Part shown: positions 11,885 to 22,165 of the stretch, piece after piece
How positions within the stretch are numbered: position 1 is the first letter of the stretch
How the letters are laid out: the number at the start of each line of letters is the position of its first letter
Assembly (NCBI RefSeq): GCF_008728515.1
Contig: NC_044986.1
Span: 112,456,313 to 112,520,312 of the forward strand
Origin: Papio anubis
Taxonomy: Eukaryota > Chordata > Mammalia > Primates > Cercopithecidae
Reading direction: 5' to 3'
Length of the DNA: 64,000 nt
Made by a program: the position numbers and the translations under genes
Notes under the pieces: generated by a model
Database searches by the model: none
The model's input: only the letters and a program-made list of their open reading frames with translations
What the model was told of the DNA's origin: nothing

Positions 11885-12232
11885 CTAAATCTGAGATGCC
11901 CAATGTGGTCACCACTAACTACATGTGACTATGGACAATTTGAAATTCGGCTAGTTTGAACTGATTTGTAATCTAAGGTTAAGATGCATACCAATTTCAA
12001 AACTTTGTACAATAAAAAGCATATAAACTATCTCAATAATAATATTCTCATATTGATTATGTGTCAAAATAATAGTATTTTAATGTATTCAGTTAAATAA
12101 GATAAATTATTAAAATGAATTTCATCTGTTTATTTTTACTTTTTTCAGTGTGGCTAATAGGACATTTTAAATTACATATATAGCTTGCATTGTATTTCTA
12201 TTCGACAGCAGAGCTCTAAATAAAGATGAAAC
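11885..12232. mobile_element. probable ancient non-autonomous DNA transposon
   Basis: The ends form an imperfect inverted repeat: TAAATCTGAGATGCCCAATG at the left and the complement TAGAGCTCTGCTGTCGAATA at the right. The interior is AT-rich, and GTGTGGCTAATAGGACATTTTAAATT near the right end is a common dispersed motif. It looks hAT-like, but I cannot name the family. Confidence 0.45.
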
Positions 12233-12510
12233 TTTTCATAATGCTATTCCTCTCAGGACAGTTTTCAGGAAGAGAATTTTAAGTATCAGGGTTAAGGTTA
12301 CTTCATGTTTTCTGGCCAAATTATCTGGCTTTGTCAAAGATTGAAACCAACATGAAATCTTTATAATCAAGTGGGTTTAAGCATGGCCATATAATAAAAT
12401 GTTTGCCCTGCGTGATGTCATTGAATATTTGACCGATTATCTCTGATCTCCAGTAACACATAAACCTGTGGTTCTGGAACTTTAGGGGGCCTTTAGGAAC
12501 GAGGCAAAGA

Positions 12511-12568
12511 GTGCTCACTTCGGCAGCACATATATTAAAATTGGAAAGAATGATGCAAAGAAATGACC
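12511..12568 (+). pseudogene. U6 snRNA pseudogene fragment
   Basis: GTGCTCACTTCGGCAGCACA followed by TATATTAAAATTGGAA matches the first about 45 nt of U6 snRNA with two substitutions, then decays. The catalytic core and 3' end are missing, so it is a truncated retrocopy and not a functional gene. Confidence 0.85.
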
Positions 12569-12653
12569 TCAGTAGATCCCCTAGAAAACTTTCCAGGAAC
12601 CCCCAATACAGACACTATGTTTGAATGAAAACAAGATGGCTACAGACTGATTT

Positions 12654-12997
12654 GGGTCCCCCACAAACTCGTATGCTGAATCCCTAACTCCTAACGTGAC
12701 TGTATCTGGAGATTGAACCTTTAATAGAAGGTAACTAAGGTTAAAAGAGGTCATACAGGCGGAGCCCTAATTTGATAAGATTGGTGGCCTTATAAGAAGA
12801 GGGAGAGAAAGACTGCTGTCTCCCTATGCCATGTAAGGGTAGCGGTGCGCAAGCTAAGGAAAGAGCTCTCACCAGAAACTGATCCTGCCACACCTAGGTC
12901 TGAAACTTGCAGCCTTTAGAATGGTAAGAAAAGAAATTGCTGTTAAGTCACCCAATATGTGGTATTTGTTACGATAGCCTGAGCAGGCTAATACAAT
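12654..12997 (+). mobile_element. MLT1-type LTR (ERVL-MaLR)
   Basis: MLT1-class landmarks in order: GTGACTGTATCTGGAGATTG, CCTTATAAGAAGAG, CTCACCAGAAACTGATCC, and GTTAAGTCACCCAATATGTG at the 3' end. Old and diverged. Confidence 0.75.
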
Positions 12998-13348
12998 AGT
13001 CCCCCTTTATCCATGATTTCGGTTACTTGCAGTCACCTATGGCCTGCAAATATTGAATGCAAACTTCCAGAAATAAACAATTCATCAGTTTAAAATTGTG
13101 CCCCATTTTGAGCGGCATGATGAAATCTTTAGCCAACCCACTCCTTCTGACCTGGAACGGGAATCATTCTTTAGCCCAGCGTATTCTTGGTAGTTGGTTG
13201 GTTATTACGAAACATAAAACAAAAACAACACAGTATATATGGGGTTTGATACTAACACAGTATATACGGGGTTTGGTACTATCCTCAGGTTCAGACATGC
13301 CCTGAAGGTCTTGGACATATTCCCCAAGGATAAGGAGTGGCTACTATA
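12998..13348 (+). mobile_element. MER44/Tigger-type DNA transposon (pogo MITE)
   Basis: Left end TAGTCCCCCTTTATCC and right end GGATAAGGAGTGGCTACTA form the terminal inverted repeat. The interior AACTTCCAGAAATAAACAATT and ATGATGAAATCTTTAGCC match the Tigger-derived MER44-like consensus as I remember it. ACACAGTATATA(T/C)GGGGTTTG occurs twice in tandem near 13230-13280, an internal duplication. The ORF at 13057-13305 is a by-product and too short for a transposase. Confidence 0.75.
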
Positions 13349-13402
13349 CGGATACCTGCCACTTAAAGCCATCTCACTTCATGTTTTATTTTATATTTCT
13401 AT

Positions 13403-13521
13403 TTTTTGGTAGAGACTGGGTCTCATGATGTTATCCAGGTTGGTCTTGAATTCCTGGCCTTAAGCAATCCTTCTGAATCCCAAAATGTTGGGATTACAGG
13501 TGTGAAACACCACACCTGGCC
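13403..13521 (-). mobile_element. Alu left-arm fragment
   Basis: Minus-orientation half Alu from GGTAGAGACTGGGTCTC to CACACCTGGCC; strongly diverged, an old monomer or truncated dimer. Confidence 0.8.
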
Positions 13522-14102
13522 CCAAGCAATCTCATTTTAATTAAATATTATAATTAATCTTAATACTAAATGTGATATATATTTTTGTTAGATAAGAGCA
13601 TAGTGATTTGCACAAAACGCAGAGTAAATAGACATTTATTTTCTCTAAAACTTAATAAGACAGGCCCAGCCTGTGTCCTCTGCAGGCCAACTCACTCATA
13701 CACCATCTCTGGAAAGCCAGGTTAAAAAGGGTCAAGGAGAAATGACTACTATTTAAAAATATTCTTACTCAAATATTTTATTCTTAACTCTATCAAAAAT
13801 ATTCTCTTCAGTAAATGGAATTTGCATTCCCACTTGAACTGAAAATGCTAAGTTGTTAATACCTTCTCCAGGGATTTACTTCTTGGGATGACACCTTCAC
13901 TGAGTTCATCATAGTTTAAGCATAATAAAATCTCATTATATGCTCCAAGGCATGAAGGATCCGGGAAGTTCCTTAGTCAGTGTAGAACTTAGCCTTACGG
14001 CTTTGAGAATAACATTTTAAAAGGCATTACATACAGAAAGAATGGATCCCAGCCTGAGGAACAAAATTGTATGCTTTGTGTCTTTAAAAACATCCAAAAC
14101 AG
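13522..14102. other. AT-rich intergenic stretch
   Basis: No gene or repeat recognised. Confidence 0.35.
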
Positions 14103-14409
14103 CCTGGCGCGTGGTGGCTCACGCCTGTAATACCAGCACTTTGGGAGGCCTAGGCGGCCGATTACTCGAGGTCAGGAGTTTGAAACCAGCCCGGTCAACA
14201 TGGCAAAGCCCCATCTCTACCAAAACTACAAAAAATTAGCTGGGCGTAGTGGCCCATGCCTGTAATCCCAGCTACTTGGGAGGCTGAGGCAGGAGAATCA
14301 CTTGAACTCAGGAGATGGAGGTTGCAGTAAGCTGAGATCGCACCACTGCACTCCATCCTGGGCGACAGAATGAGACTCTGTCTCAAAAAAAAAAAAAAAA
14401 AAAAAAAAA
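14103..14409 (+). mobile_element. Alu with long poly(A)
   Basis: Full-length plus Alu with about 26 A. Flanking ATCCAAAA at 14092-14101 and after 14409 is a plausible short target duplication. It is the last Alu before the BEND7 promoter. Confidence 0.9.
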
Positions 14410-15494
14410 ATCCAAAATATCTTCAGGTTTTTATGCCTGGTTTTAAAGAAAGGGGTGGCAGGGAAGGAAGAAACCCAAACAGGGTATTGCTTTAATCACG
14501 GTTACCACTAATTTTCTGAGAGCAGCAAGGTGCGTCTAAGAACTCCAATAAATGTATACTAAATTTTATGTGTCCCATACATGTTTTCTGGGAAAAAGGG
14601 CCCTTGAGCTTTGAACATAATCTCAAAGGAAACAGTGACCAAAAAGGTTAACAACCTCTTGTTGAAGGTTTGCTTTATCGAACGGAAGAAACAGTTCTCC
14701 CTCTCCCCTCCATGCCAGGAATACCCAGCCTTCCAGGTGTGCCGCCTTTGGTACCATCCAAGACCTTGGGATGGGTAACCATCCCTGCCTCCACGGCCCA
14801 GTTTGCTGGTTACCCTGCTCTTTGGTTCTGTTTCTCCATGCGTGCTTCTGCAAGCTGCCTCAACGTCCCCCTTCCTCGGCAGTTGTCCTAATCTGTGTCC
14901 CTGAAGAGCGGTTCCCCAGCGGCTGCCTCATTTGGGTGGGATCCACGTGACACTCATCACATTTGTCAACCTCCCCATTTTCCTCTTTTGGGACCACTGG
15001 CCTTTGCCCCGTGCTGGAGAGGTAGACCCCCGCCCCTCCGACTCTTTACCCTCTTCCTGGTTGGGTTTGGCGGATACTTTCACGCACGTCCCATCACGTT
15101 CCTGTCCTACCATTCCCAGATGGTGTGAATTCTTTTCCTGGCCCACTCGAAAGATGTGAGAAAGAAATGGTGCCTGGAGTACTCTCTCTGCTTCCCCGAA
15201 AAGAATATTACACAAAACCAGTAAGCGCTTTGTGTTTGGGTCCATGATTCCGACATATGACCTGGAGAAGCAGAGTCCCCTGCACCTGCCTTGACCATGG
15301 CCTCCTGAGAGTCCCCAGGGCCACCAAGCCCCCCATTCCAAGTGCTCTCCTTGAATGTGACTCGGCTCTTCCCACAGTCCGCCCAGCCTGGGTTAGGGAA
15401 TGGGAGCTCTCTCTACTACACTCTTCTCCACAATATTCTAAAACCTCCTCTCTGTCCTTGTAGAGAGAGCGCAGACGGGTAAGTTTTTTCCCCC
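14410..15494. other. BEND7 proximal upstream region
   Basis: About 1.1 kb of sequence without Alu elements, becoming pyrimidine-rich and more GC-rich toward the CpG island. Overlapping ORFs on both strands (14623-15341) lack protein features. It may hold promoter-proximal elements, but none can be named from sequence alone. Confidence 0.45.
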
Positions 15495-16006
15495 TTAAAA
15501 CTTGCCTAAAATCACCGCGTCGGGCCCCGAGGCGCCCGGGATGTGAGGGCGGGGAGGTGGCTGCCGGGGCGGTCCGCGCCCCCACGGCGAGGCGCACAGA
15601 GAAGCTCGGCTCAGCAAGCGGCGGAGGGAGGCCGGCCAGCGGGGTCTGTGAGCGGAGGCCCGGGTGGCGGCGTCCCCGGGGGCAGGCAGGCAGGCCGGGC
15701 CCGGGCCAGGGCGCTGCGCCGCGGCCTCCGCGCCTCCTTGGGGCGCCGCGCGGCCAGGCCGGCGGCGGCGACGGCGGCCTCCGGGGATGGCGGCGGGCCA
15801 CCCGCCAGCAGGTGGCCCCGGGGTCCCGGCGGCGCCGCCCCTCCGCCGGCGCCCTCCTCCTGCGGGGCGGGCTTCAGCGCCCCGGCCGGCTCTGCACCCG
15901 CCGCCGCCCCTCCCTGCAGCCCGCCAGCCAGCCGCGTCTCCGGCCGGGTCGCCGCCGCCGCGTCCGCAGCTGAGCTCAGGCGGGCCGGCCGCCCCGAGCC
16001 GCCCCC

Positions 16007-16027
16007 GCCGCCGCCGCCGCCGCCGCC
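16007..16027 (+). repeat. (GCC)7 triplet tract in the CpG island
   Basis: Seven consecutive GCC triplets, flanked by further imperfect CCG/GCC sequence. It lies about 340 bp upstream of the BEND7 ATG, in the likely 5'UTR or proximal promoter. Confidence 0.85.
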
Positions 16028-16299
16028 GCGCCCCCGCCCGGCCCGCTCCCAACGGAAAGTTGGGCTGCGGCGGCGGCGCCCGGGAACCCGCGCGGGCTGG
16101 CATGAGCAATGCAGGGCGCCTAGGGCACCGGGAGGCGGCGCCGCGCGGGGGCAACTTCGCCCGGGAGCCCGCGCCGCCGGGCCCCGCGCCTGCAGCCCCG
16201 AGCGGGCTCGCGGTGGTTCCTCCCGTCCCGCGGCCTCCCCCCGCCGACTCCAGGCGCGGACCTTGGTCCCGGCGGCTCCGCGGCGGTGACACGAGCCCG

Positions 16300-16300
<1 letters not shown>

Positions 16301-16330
<30 letters not shown>

Positions 16331-16333
16331 GCC
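16301..16333 (+). repeat. GCC triplet tract in the BEND7 5'UTR
   Basis: Eleven triplets: two GCC, one GCT interruption, then eight pure GCC. It ends 33 bp before the ATG at 16367 and is in frame with it, so initiation at a non-AUG codon upstream would translate it as polyalanine. Such tracts often vary in length between individuals. Confidence 0.85.
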
Positions 16334-16366
16334 TTCCTCAGCCCCCGCCGCCGCCTTCCCCGCACC

Positions 16367-16427
16367 ATGGAGTTCTCCGAGAGGAAAAGAAGCAGGAAAT
16401 CCCAGAGCTTCAAACTGGTGAGCCGAG
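16367..16427 (+). CDS. BEND7: BEND7 coding exon 1
   Basis: This exon encodes residues 1-20 plus the first base of codon 21. The protein starts MEFSERKRSRKSQS, which I recognise as the N-terminus of BEND7, a BEN-domain protein; BEN domains are known to mediate DNA and protein contacts in chromatin and transcription factors. The start at 16367 is chosen because it has a strong Kozak context (purine at -3, G at +4), because no in-frame AUG lies between it and the in-frame stop ending at 15973, and because the peptide matches the remembered family N-terminus. The first residues are rich in Lys, Arg and Ser and have no signal peptide. The exon ends at a consensus GTAAGC donor in phase 1. The next exon restores Asp21. 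Transcribed sequence upstream within the CpG island is 5'UTR of unknown length. Confidence 0.93.
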
Positions 16428-16760
16428 GTAAGCGGCCGCCGGGGCGGCGGGGGCAGGCAGCGGGCGCCGCGCCCTCGGCCGCCCGCGGGGGTCCACGCTG
16501 GGGGGCGCGCCCTCCCGGAACCCCTGTCCTTCCCGGTCCCCCGGTGCCTCCGCGGGGCTGGCAGGCAGGGCCGCGGCCGCACACGCCGGGCGGCGGGGAA
16601 AGTTGTGCGGGGGGAGCCGGGGTGTTATTTAACGTAAACAAGTCGGAGGGCAGCTCAGGAAATTAGCAAACAATGACACCGGGGGGCCCGAGCCCTCCTC
16701 GGGGCGCCTCCGGGGCTGGGCTGGGGCGGCCGCGGACCTGCCTGGCCATCAGGCCGAGCG

Positions 16761-18690
16761 TGGACCATCCGACCTGAGATTTGCTGTTTTTGTTTTCTGG
16801 GGTCTTCCCCCTTCCCCCCGCCGAGAGAAGGAGGAAAAAGGATGACCGTTGTTGTTCTTTTTAAGAAGGAGAAAGAAGCTCACGCCGTGTCCAAGCCCAA
16901 GGCGGAATTGTTGACATCCAACATCTCTAGCTAGCTGATTTGGGTTGGAAAGGTGTTTTAGACTAGATCACGTAGCAGTCAGATAAGTATCCTTTAAAAC
17001 AAAAAAAGGAAGAAAAAAAAAATCCAGATAGTTCCTGACGAATTAACAGGTGTACACCACTCTCTCGGGGTTTGTATTTGGTCAGGGAGGGGAAAGTGGA
17101 ATACAGTCTTGTCTGTGTTCAGTTACTTGTTAAGAGTCTTTATCTTCCTGATTTGACTTTTTTTTTTTTTTTAATGATAACTCAAGGTAAGAGCCATCGT
17201 GAAAATATATCTCAAAATGCATTGTCATCTTTAATTAGGGGCAGGTGACTTTGTTCATTGTAATGTCACAAGTCCTCATATTGAGTTTAGACCCGCTCTG
17301 TTTAAATGTCGTCTTTTAATCAAGTTGAGGTCAAAGCCACACCACAGAACCTGTCCGCTTTTCCTCTGTCGTTTTCTCTAGCGTTGGCATCAGGGTAGAA
17401 ACTCTTCAACGACCTGCAGAAGTCACGTGTAAACTGATGAAAATTAGTGAAAAATCGTGGACAATTACAAGTAATCGAATTTTTCAAACTGAGCAAAGCT
17501 AGCTAAGATGTGGATTTGGTTCATCTGAAAATAGTTTGATTATAGGCATTTTGCAGATCCATTCTTATCTGCCTCCTCTAATTTAGTTTGGACACTGTTT
17601 AATGAAAGAGGCCTGAAATAGTTTCACGCATTCAAAATACTTGGCTCTTCCCACTTTCTGAGTAAATTTTTTTTTCCACATCCGTGTTGATTACTCAGTT
17701 ACTTGGACTTTTAAAAGTCTCTGTCTGGGTGACTGCCCTGATGGTGCTATCTGATTCATTCAGGAATGTAGGCTGCTTTCTTATTGATGACCTCAGAGAA
17801 CTTAACTGCTTTATCTTAAAAGTGAGAGTAGTTTTGTTGACTTGGTCCTGGGAGATCTAAGGCCAGAGGAAGGGGAGTAGGTGTTAAGGAGGAACCGCTG
17901 TCTTCATGCCTAAGTGACCCTACTTTTCAAAAATAGAAGCCAAAGTGCAGTAGCCTCCATAGAGAAGCTTGTAAAATATTGTATTTTAAACTTTGACTGA
18001 CATAGCAAGTTTTTCCTTTTTTCTCTTTTTTTTTTTTTTTTTTAATTATAGGTCTGATTCTTCTCTCTCTGCAGGTGCAGTTTTAGAAAATAAACTTGCG
18101 TATTAAATAAAGTGCAGTAGCTGAAAGCGAAAGAGTCACTTGTGTGAAAGATGAAAATCTTGCTTTCTTATCCAAATCATACTACATTTGAAATAACAAA
18201 TCAGTATTTTTCATGTGTGCTTGCCTTTAAGCTGCTTAAAGGCTGAGATTTTCTGGGTAAACTGAGAAAACTAGAGTGCTGGCTAACTTTAAAGCATACT
18301 GTTGATATGCTGGTGAAAATGGGTTGTGAAGAGAAATTTGGAAACCTCTCCTGCTCTATGATTGGGCAAACGTACTTGCCACCTCAAATTAAAAAAAAAA
18401 AAAAAAGCCTAAAAATTGGCACCTGTGGGCATAATTTACCATGAAAATGGTGTGATCAAGCAAAGCTGTCTTCTAAAGCCAAAGTAATCTTTCAAGTTTG
18501 CATACTCCAGAATAAGCAAAGTTTTAGGAATTATTATCGACTACAAATTCTGTGATTAATTCAGTTCTCAAAAAGTTTATTTATAAATTATAGATTATAC
18601 ATACTAAATAGAATGAGATTCTAGACTTGAGTGCTTATTCCTATGTTGAGGTCATTAGGATTCTAATTTTTGGTTGTTTTCTCATACCAG
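16761..18690 (+). other. BEND7 intron 1 (16428-18690), free of Alu
   Basis: After the CpG island the intron is AT-rich and I recognise no interspersed repeat. Short poly(T) and poly(A) runs lie at about 17159-17173, 18026-18043 and 18391-18406. Lack of repeats next to a promoter is compatible with regulatory constraint, but no specific element is identified. Confidence 0.5.
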
Positions 18691-18774
18691 ATTATCACCA
18701 TGAGGTGTATAAGATCCCAGAATTCAGCAACGATGTTAATGGGGAGGCCAAAGAGACACAACCCATTTTTTTAG
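18691..18774 (+). CDS. BEND7: BEND7 coding exon 2
   Basis: This 84-nt exon encodes residues 21-48, starting DYHHEVYKIPEF, and is bounded by a CCAG acceptor and a GTAGGT donor. It is phase 1 at both ends and a multiple of three, so skipping it would keep the frame. The peptide is polar with no recognisable domain; it belongs to the variable N-terminal region of BEND7. The stretch after the donor stays open to 18830, but this looks like intron read-through, because exon 3 joins precisely to the codon split at 18774. Intron 1 (2263 bp) is short and has no Alu; the following intron 2 is 26318 bp. Confidence 0.92.
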   Translation: MITMRCIRSQNSATMLMGRPKRHNPFF

Positions 18775-20252
18775 GTAGGTTCCTATGTCAATTAATTTCT
18801 CAGCAAAACATCGTGGCCATTTGCAATTAGGGGGAAAAAGGAAATTGTTCAGGAACGGGAAATGTCTGCCATTGCTTAATGTATGACATTCTTTTCAAGA
18901 CCTTTTATTTTACAGATTGCCAATATATCCCTTATTAACATTGCTAAAAGTTGTAATTTCAGACATAAATGTTTATTAGTGTCTACACACAGTGCTAATT
19001 ATCACTCACTCACAGAGCCAGATGCTGACTGTGCAGTTTTGTGGCTCTGCGCTCACCCCATTTACATTGCATATTCGCTGGCATGCTTCACTGGCAATAG
19101 TTTGTGTAATTGGGGTATTACATCTTTGACATCTGGATAACAGAAATTCAATTTCCAGGAAGCTGCTATTTGTTTGGTTTTGCTTCTGCCTTGGGTGGGA
19201 TAGAGGATTAATGTGCTGTCTTATTATAATGTCCCTTCACCTCTGTGGCCCAGTTGCTAATCCTGCCATGACGAAATTAAATTAAATCTACAGTCAAAAA
19301 GCATAAGGAAAATAAAAGTGTGATTGGCTGCCTAAACAGCTCTTGATAGTGTTAGTTATCATCAAGGAGCTCCTCATTTTCCTGGCTTTGTGCTCCTTTC
19401 ACACCAGCATTTTGGGGCAGAGGGAACAGCATGCTTTCCTCTTACCATCCTTGTTCCCAGCTCACATCAGGGACAAGCAGAGCTAAAGCAGCATCTCCGA
19501 GACTTTCCAGCAAGTGTAGCTGCATGATGAGTGGGTAGGTAGCCACAAACATTGCCACCTTTTCCATGTGCAGTGTTGGCGCACATGCTGTACAGGAAAG
19601 ACTTTGGATGTGCAGTTTTTTATTTGCACACCATCCGCCAAAAATGCAACCATGTAAGATTTTGCCTCTCAGGGTGAAGTACCCATAAGGTCAGAGTGGA
19701 GAGTAGATGGTGTGGCCTTTGGCTTCAACCTTGCCCATCTTGGACCTCTGCAATCCCAGGTAGCAGGGTGAGGGCCCAGCACTGCACAGCAAGGAAGCAG
19801 AACATGAGAGGGATCAAAGCGAGAGCGATTACCATCAAAGCCACAATTACCCCATCAAAGGGGACTTCAGGTAGCAGGACTGCTGCCCAGACCCAGTGTG
19901 GGTCAGCCTTCAAACGAAGCTCTCACCGGGATCTCCCTGGTTTTGCTTTGAGGAATAGAAAGGGTGGGTCGGGATGCATTGGGAAGAAGTCAAATATTAA
20001 TATATACTTTAAGAGGAAAAATAGGAGGGAAATGTCAGCATTTCTTACATGAGCGTTCATTGATGGCATGTGGATCTTTTTGCTAAGGGAAAGAATAGCA
20101 CTGGTGCCAGCACTGCTCCCAGTACCTGTTTACTGTTAAAGAGAGCTAGGAGCCAAAAGGTTAATAATCAAGTGAAATGCTGTGGCCTAGAAAGAGAATA
20201 TTCTTGGATTTCAGTCTTTCCAGTCCTCTAAACTTGGTCAGTTGGAATTCTG

Positions 20253-20253
<1 letters not shown>
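18775..20253 (+). other. start of BEND7 intron 2
   Basis: Unique-looking intronic sequence. A segment at 19690-20000 has overlapping ORFs on both strands, including a hydrophobic minus-strand one, without recognisable homology. Confidence 0.4.
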
Positions 20254-20284
<31 letters not shown>

Positions 20285-20565
20285 GACAGAGTTTCGCTCT
20301 TGTTATCCAGGCTGGAGTGCAATGGCATGATCTCGGCTCACTGCAGCCCCTGCCTCCCAGGTTCAAGTGATTCTCCTGCCTCAGCCTCCCGAGTAGCTGG
20401 GATTACAGGCGCCCGCCACCACACCTGGCTAATTTTTTGTATTTTTAGTAGAGACAGAGTTTCACCATGTTGGCCAGGCTGGTCTCGAACTCCTGACCTT
20501 AGGTGATCCACCAACCTCGGCCTCCCAAAGTGCTGGGATTACAGGCATGAGCCCCCGTGCCTGGC
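20254..20565 (-). mobile_element. Alu with 18-19 bp target duplication
   Basis: Minus Alu with a TTTTG-repeat tail. The perfect direct repeat TGGTCAGTTGGAATTCTGT is at 20235-20253 and 20566-20584. Confidence 0.95.
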
Positions 20566-21939
20566 TGGTCAGTTGGAATTCTGTATTATCAAAGTACCAC
20601 TCTATAAGCCATTTGAAATAATGAATTTGCCCTTTAGTAGAAAATTTACGTTCACCATACAAATGGAACATCATGTCCTTGATTTAGTTCTTCTCCAGCA
20701 AGGCAGGCTTTCCCGCGCTTTCTGCTCTATACTAGAAAAGTGGTAAGGTCACTATGAGGGAAGTGAATTGTAAGGATAAGAGAGGGGAAGCTGAAGAGCA
20801 ACAGGATACTAGTGCCCAGCATTCAGTAAGCTGGAAACTCCCGAAGATGATAGACGTTGTTGATTTTCTTCTTCCTGGTCCGAGTTGAGGAAGATACAAG
20901 AATTCCAATGAAAGACCAGGCTTGAGATAGATACACTTTCAAAGTGGTTGCTCAAGAAGGCCTTCAATATCAAGAGACAAAAGATTGAACAGCCTGGGAG
21001 TGTGCTGTGGGTTATTCTCAATCTCTTGTTCATTCTGAGGTCACGATGTAGTTGGTTCCCAAATAACATTTTTATTTTGTGATCTCTAGGTCAGTTAGGA
21101 AAAAATAACAGAAATTGTCACAGAAACATGATTTCTGGAACAATTGAGAATAGTTACCGATGGCATCTGAAAGTAGGAATTTTTTGTTGACAGTGTTATA
21201 GTTTATAGTTTTATAGTTACACTTTTCAAAACATAGATTTAAATATTTCAATTATGTTTACTTTATAAATTGCTAAAGCCTGTCCATAAAGATGTAGAAT
21301 TCTATGGGAAGCTTATGACATCCAAGGGGGTTTGGTACCAAAATACTAGAACTCTTTCCCCTATAACAAAGTACTGACACACTGTCCCAGGGATATTCTA
21401 TAGGATTTTCTACATTCAAACATATGTGTTCCCTTTAGTACTATCTGCATCTATAAGATCAAAGTTTATGTCCTAGGTGAAAAAGAGTCTTCCAGAATGT
21501 AGCAGAGGTTCCCACATCAAGTCTCCTTCTGTGGAACATTTTTAGGCTGTTAACGAACATAGTGCATCTCACATGGTCGGGTAGCTCAGTAGTGTAAATG
21601 GCTTGGCCGAGTGCTTTAGGAATTACATATTTTTAATTGGATAATAGGGTCAGAAGACATTACTTTACCCTGTGGACATTGACTTTCTCAAGCTGGCTGT
21701 GATGGGACTACAACGAAGATTTAAGCACTGTTTGAAGGAAAACGGTTCCCTTAAGTCAATTCACCCAGTGTCTTTATGAGAAAATACCCCAAACTCAGCA
21801 CTTTTCTGGAATGGGAGTGGGGTCAGAGATAGTCACAGAAATGGATAGGACAGGGACCTTGTTCTCGGAGATTCAGATCCAGTTGGAGAGGAGACAGGAC
21901 ACATTCAGGAAACAGGGTGCAGTATTCAGCAATCGTAAG
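20566..21939 (+). other. intron 2 stretch, unassigned
   Basis: No gene or clear repeat. Short ORFs on both strands without coding character. Confidence 0.35.
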
Positions 21940-22165
21940 AGCTGCAGTTGTTTAAGCACTTACTGTGTGCAAGGCAGCACATTGAGCACTTTACATGAAA
22001 GACCTGAGTGGCTCTTCGCAGAATGTCTGTACGAGTTATCGTCATCCCCATTTTGTAGATGAGCCTAGAGATGTCAAGGTGACCTGCCCAAGGTCTCTCA
22101 AGTAGGAAGTGCCACAGGTGGGGTTCCAGTACAGGTCTGCCTGAGCTTTGAACACTGTACTTAAC
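21940..22165 (-). mobile_element. MIR fragment
   Basis: The reverse MIR core is clear: TTTAAGCACTTACTGTGTGC, CATCCCCATTTTGTAGATGA, GACCTGCCCAAGGTCTCTCA. Confidence 0.75.

Larger units (their letters stand above)
15495..16760 (+). promoter_or_regulatory. BEND7: CpG island spanning the BEND7 promoter, 5'UTR and exon 1
   Basis: The sequence changes abruptly from ordinary composition to very GC-rich, CpG-dense DNA at about 15495 and returns to normal after about 16760. GC-box-like GGGCGG cores occur at 15547 and 15567, and another just after exon 1 near 16440. I see no convincing TATA box, which fits a dispersed CpG-island promoter with several start sites. The BEND7 start codon lies near the 3' edge. 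Long open frames on both strands here (for example 15611-16582 on the minus strand) are a by-product of GC-rich sequence lacking stop codons. The exact transcription start cannot be read from sequence. An upstream antisense transcript from the same island is possible but nothing here shows one. Confidence 0.88.

Noticed and set aside
15543..16641. Long ORFs on both strands of the CpG island (up to 323 codons)
   Set aside because: Open only because GC-rich sequence lacks stop codons; composition is Pro/Arg/Ala/Gly-rich in all frames, and the real start at 16367 explains the coding part.
19725..19913. Hydrophobic minus-strand ORF, membrane-like
   Set aside because: Only 62 codons, starts opposite another ORF, no homology I recognise, no promoter or splice signals; likely chance.
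21577..21630. tRNA-like 5' motif (GGGTAGCTCAGTAGTGTAAA)
   Set aside because: No acceptor-stem pairing, no T-arm box at the right spacing and no terminator; not a tRNA gene.
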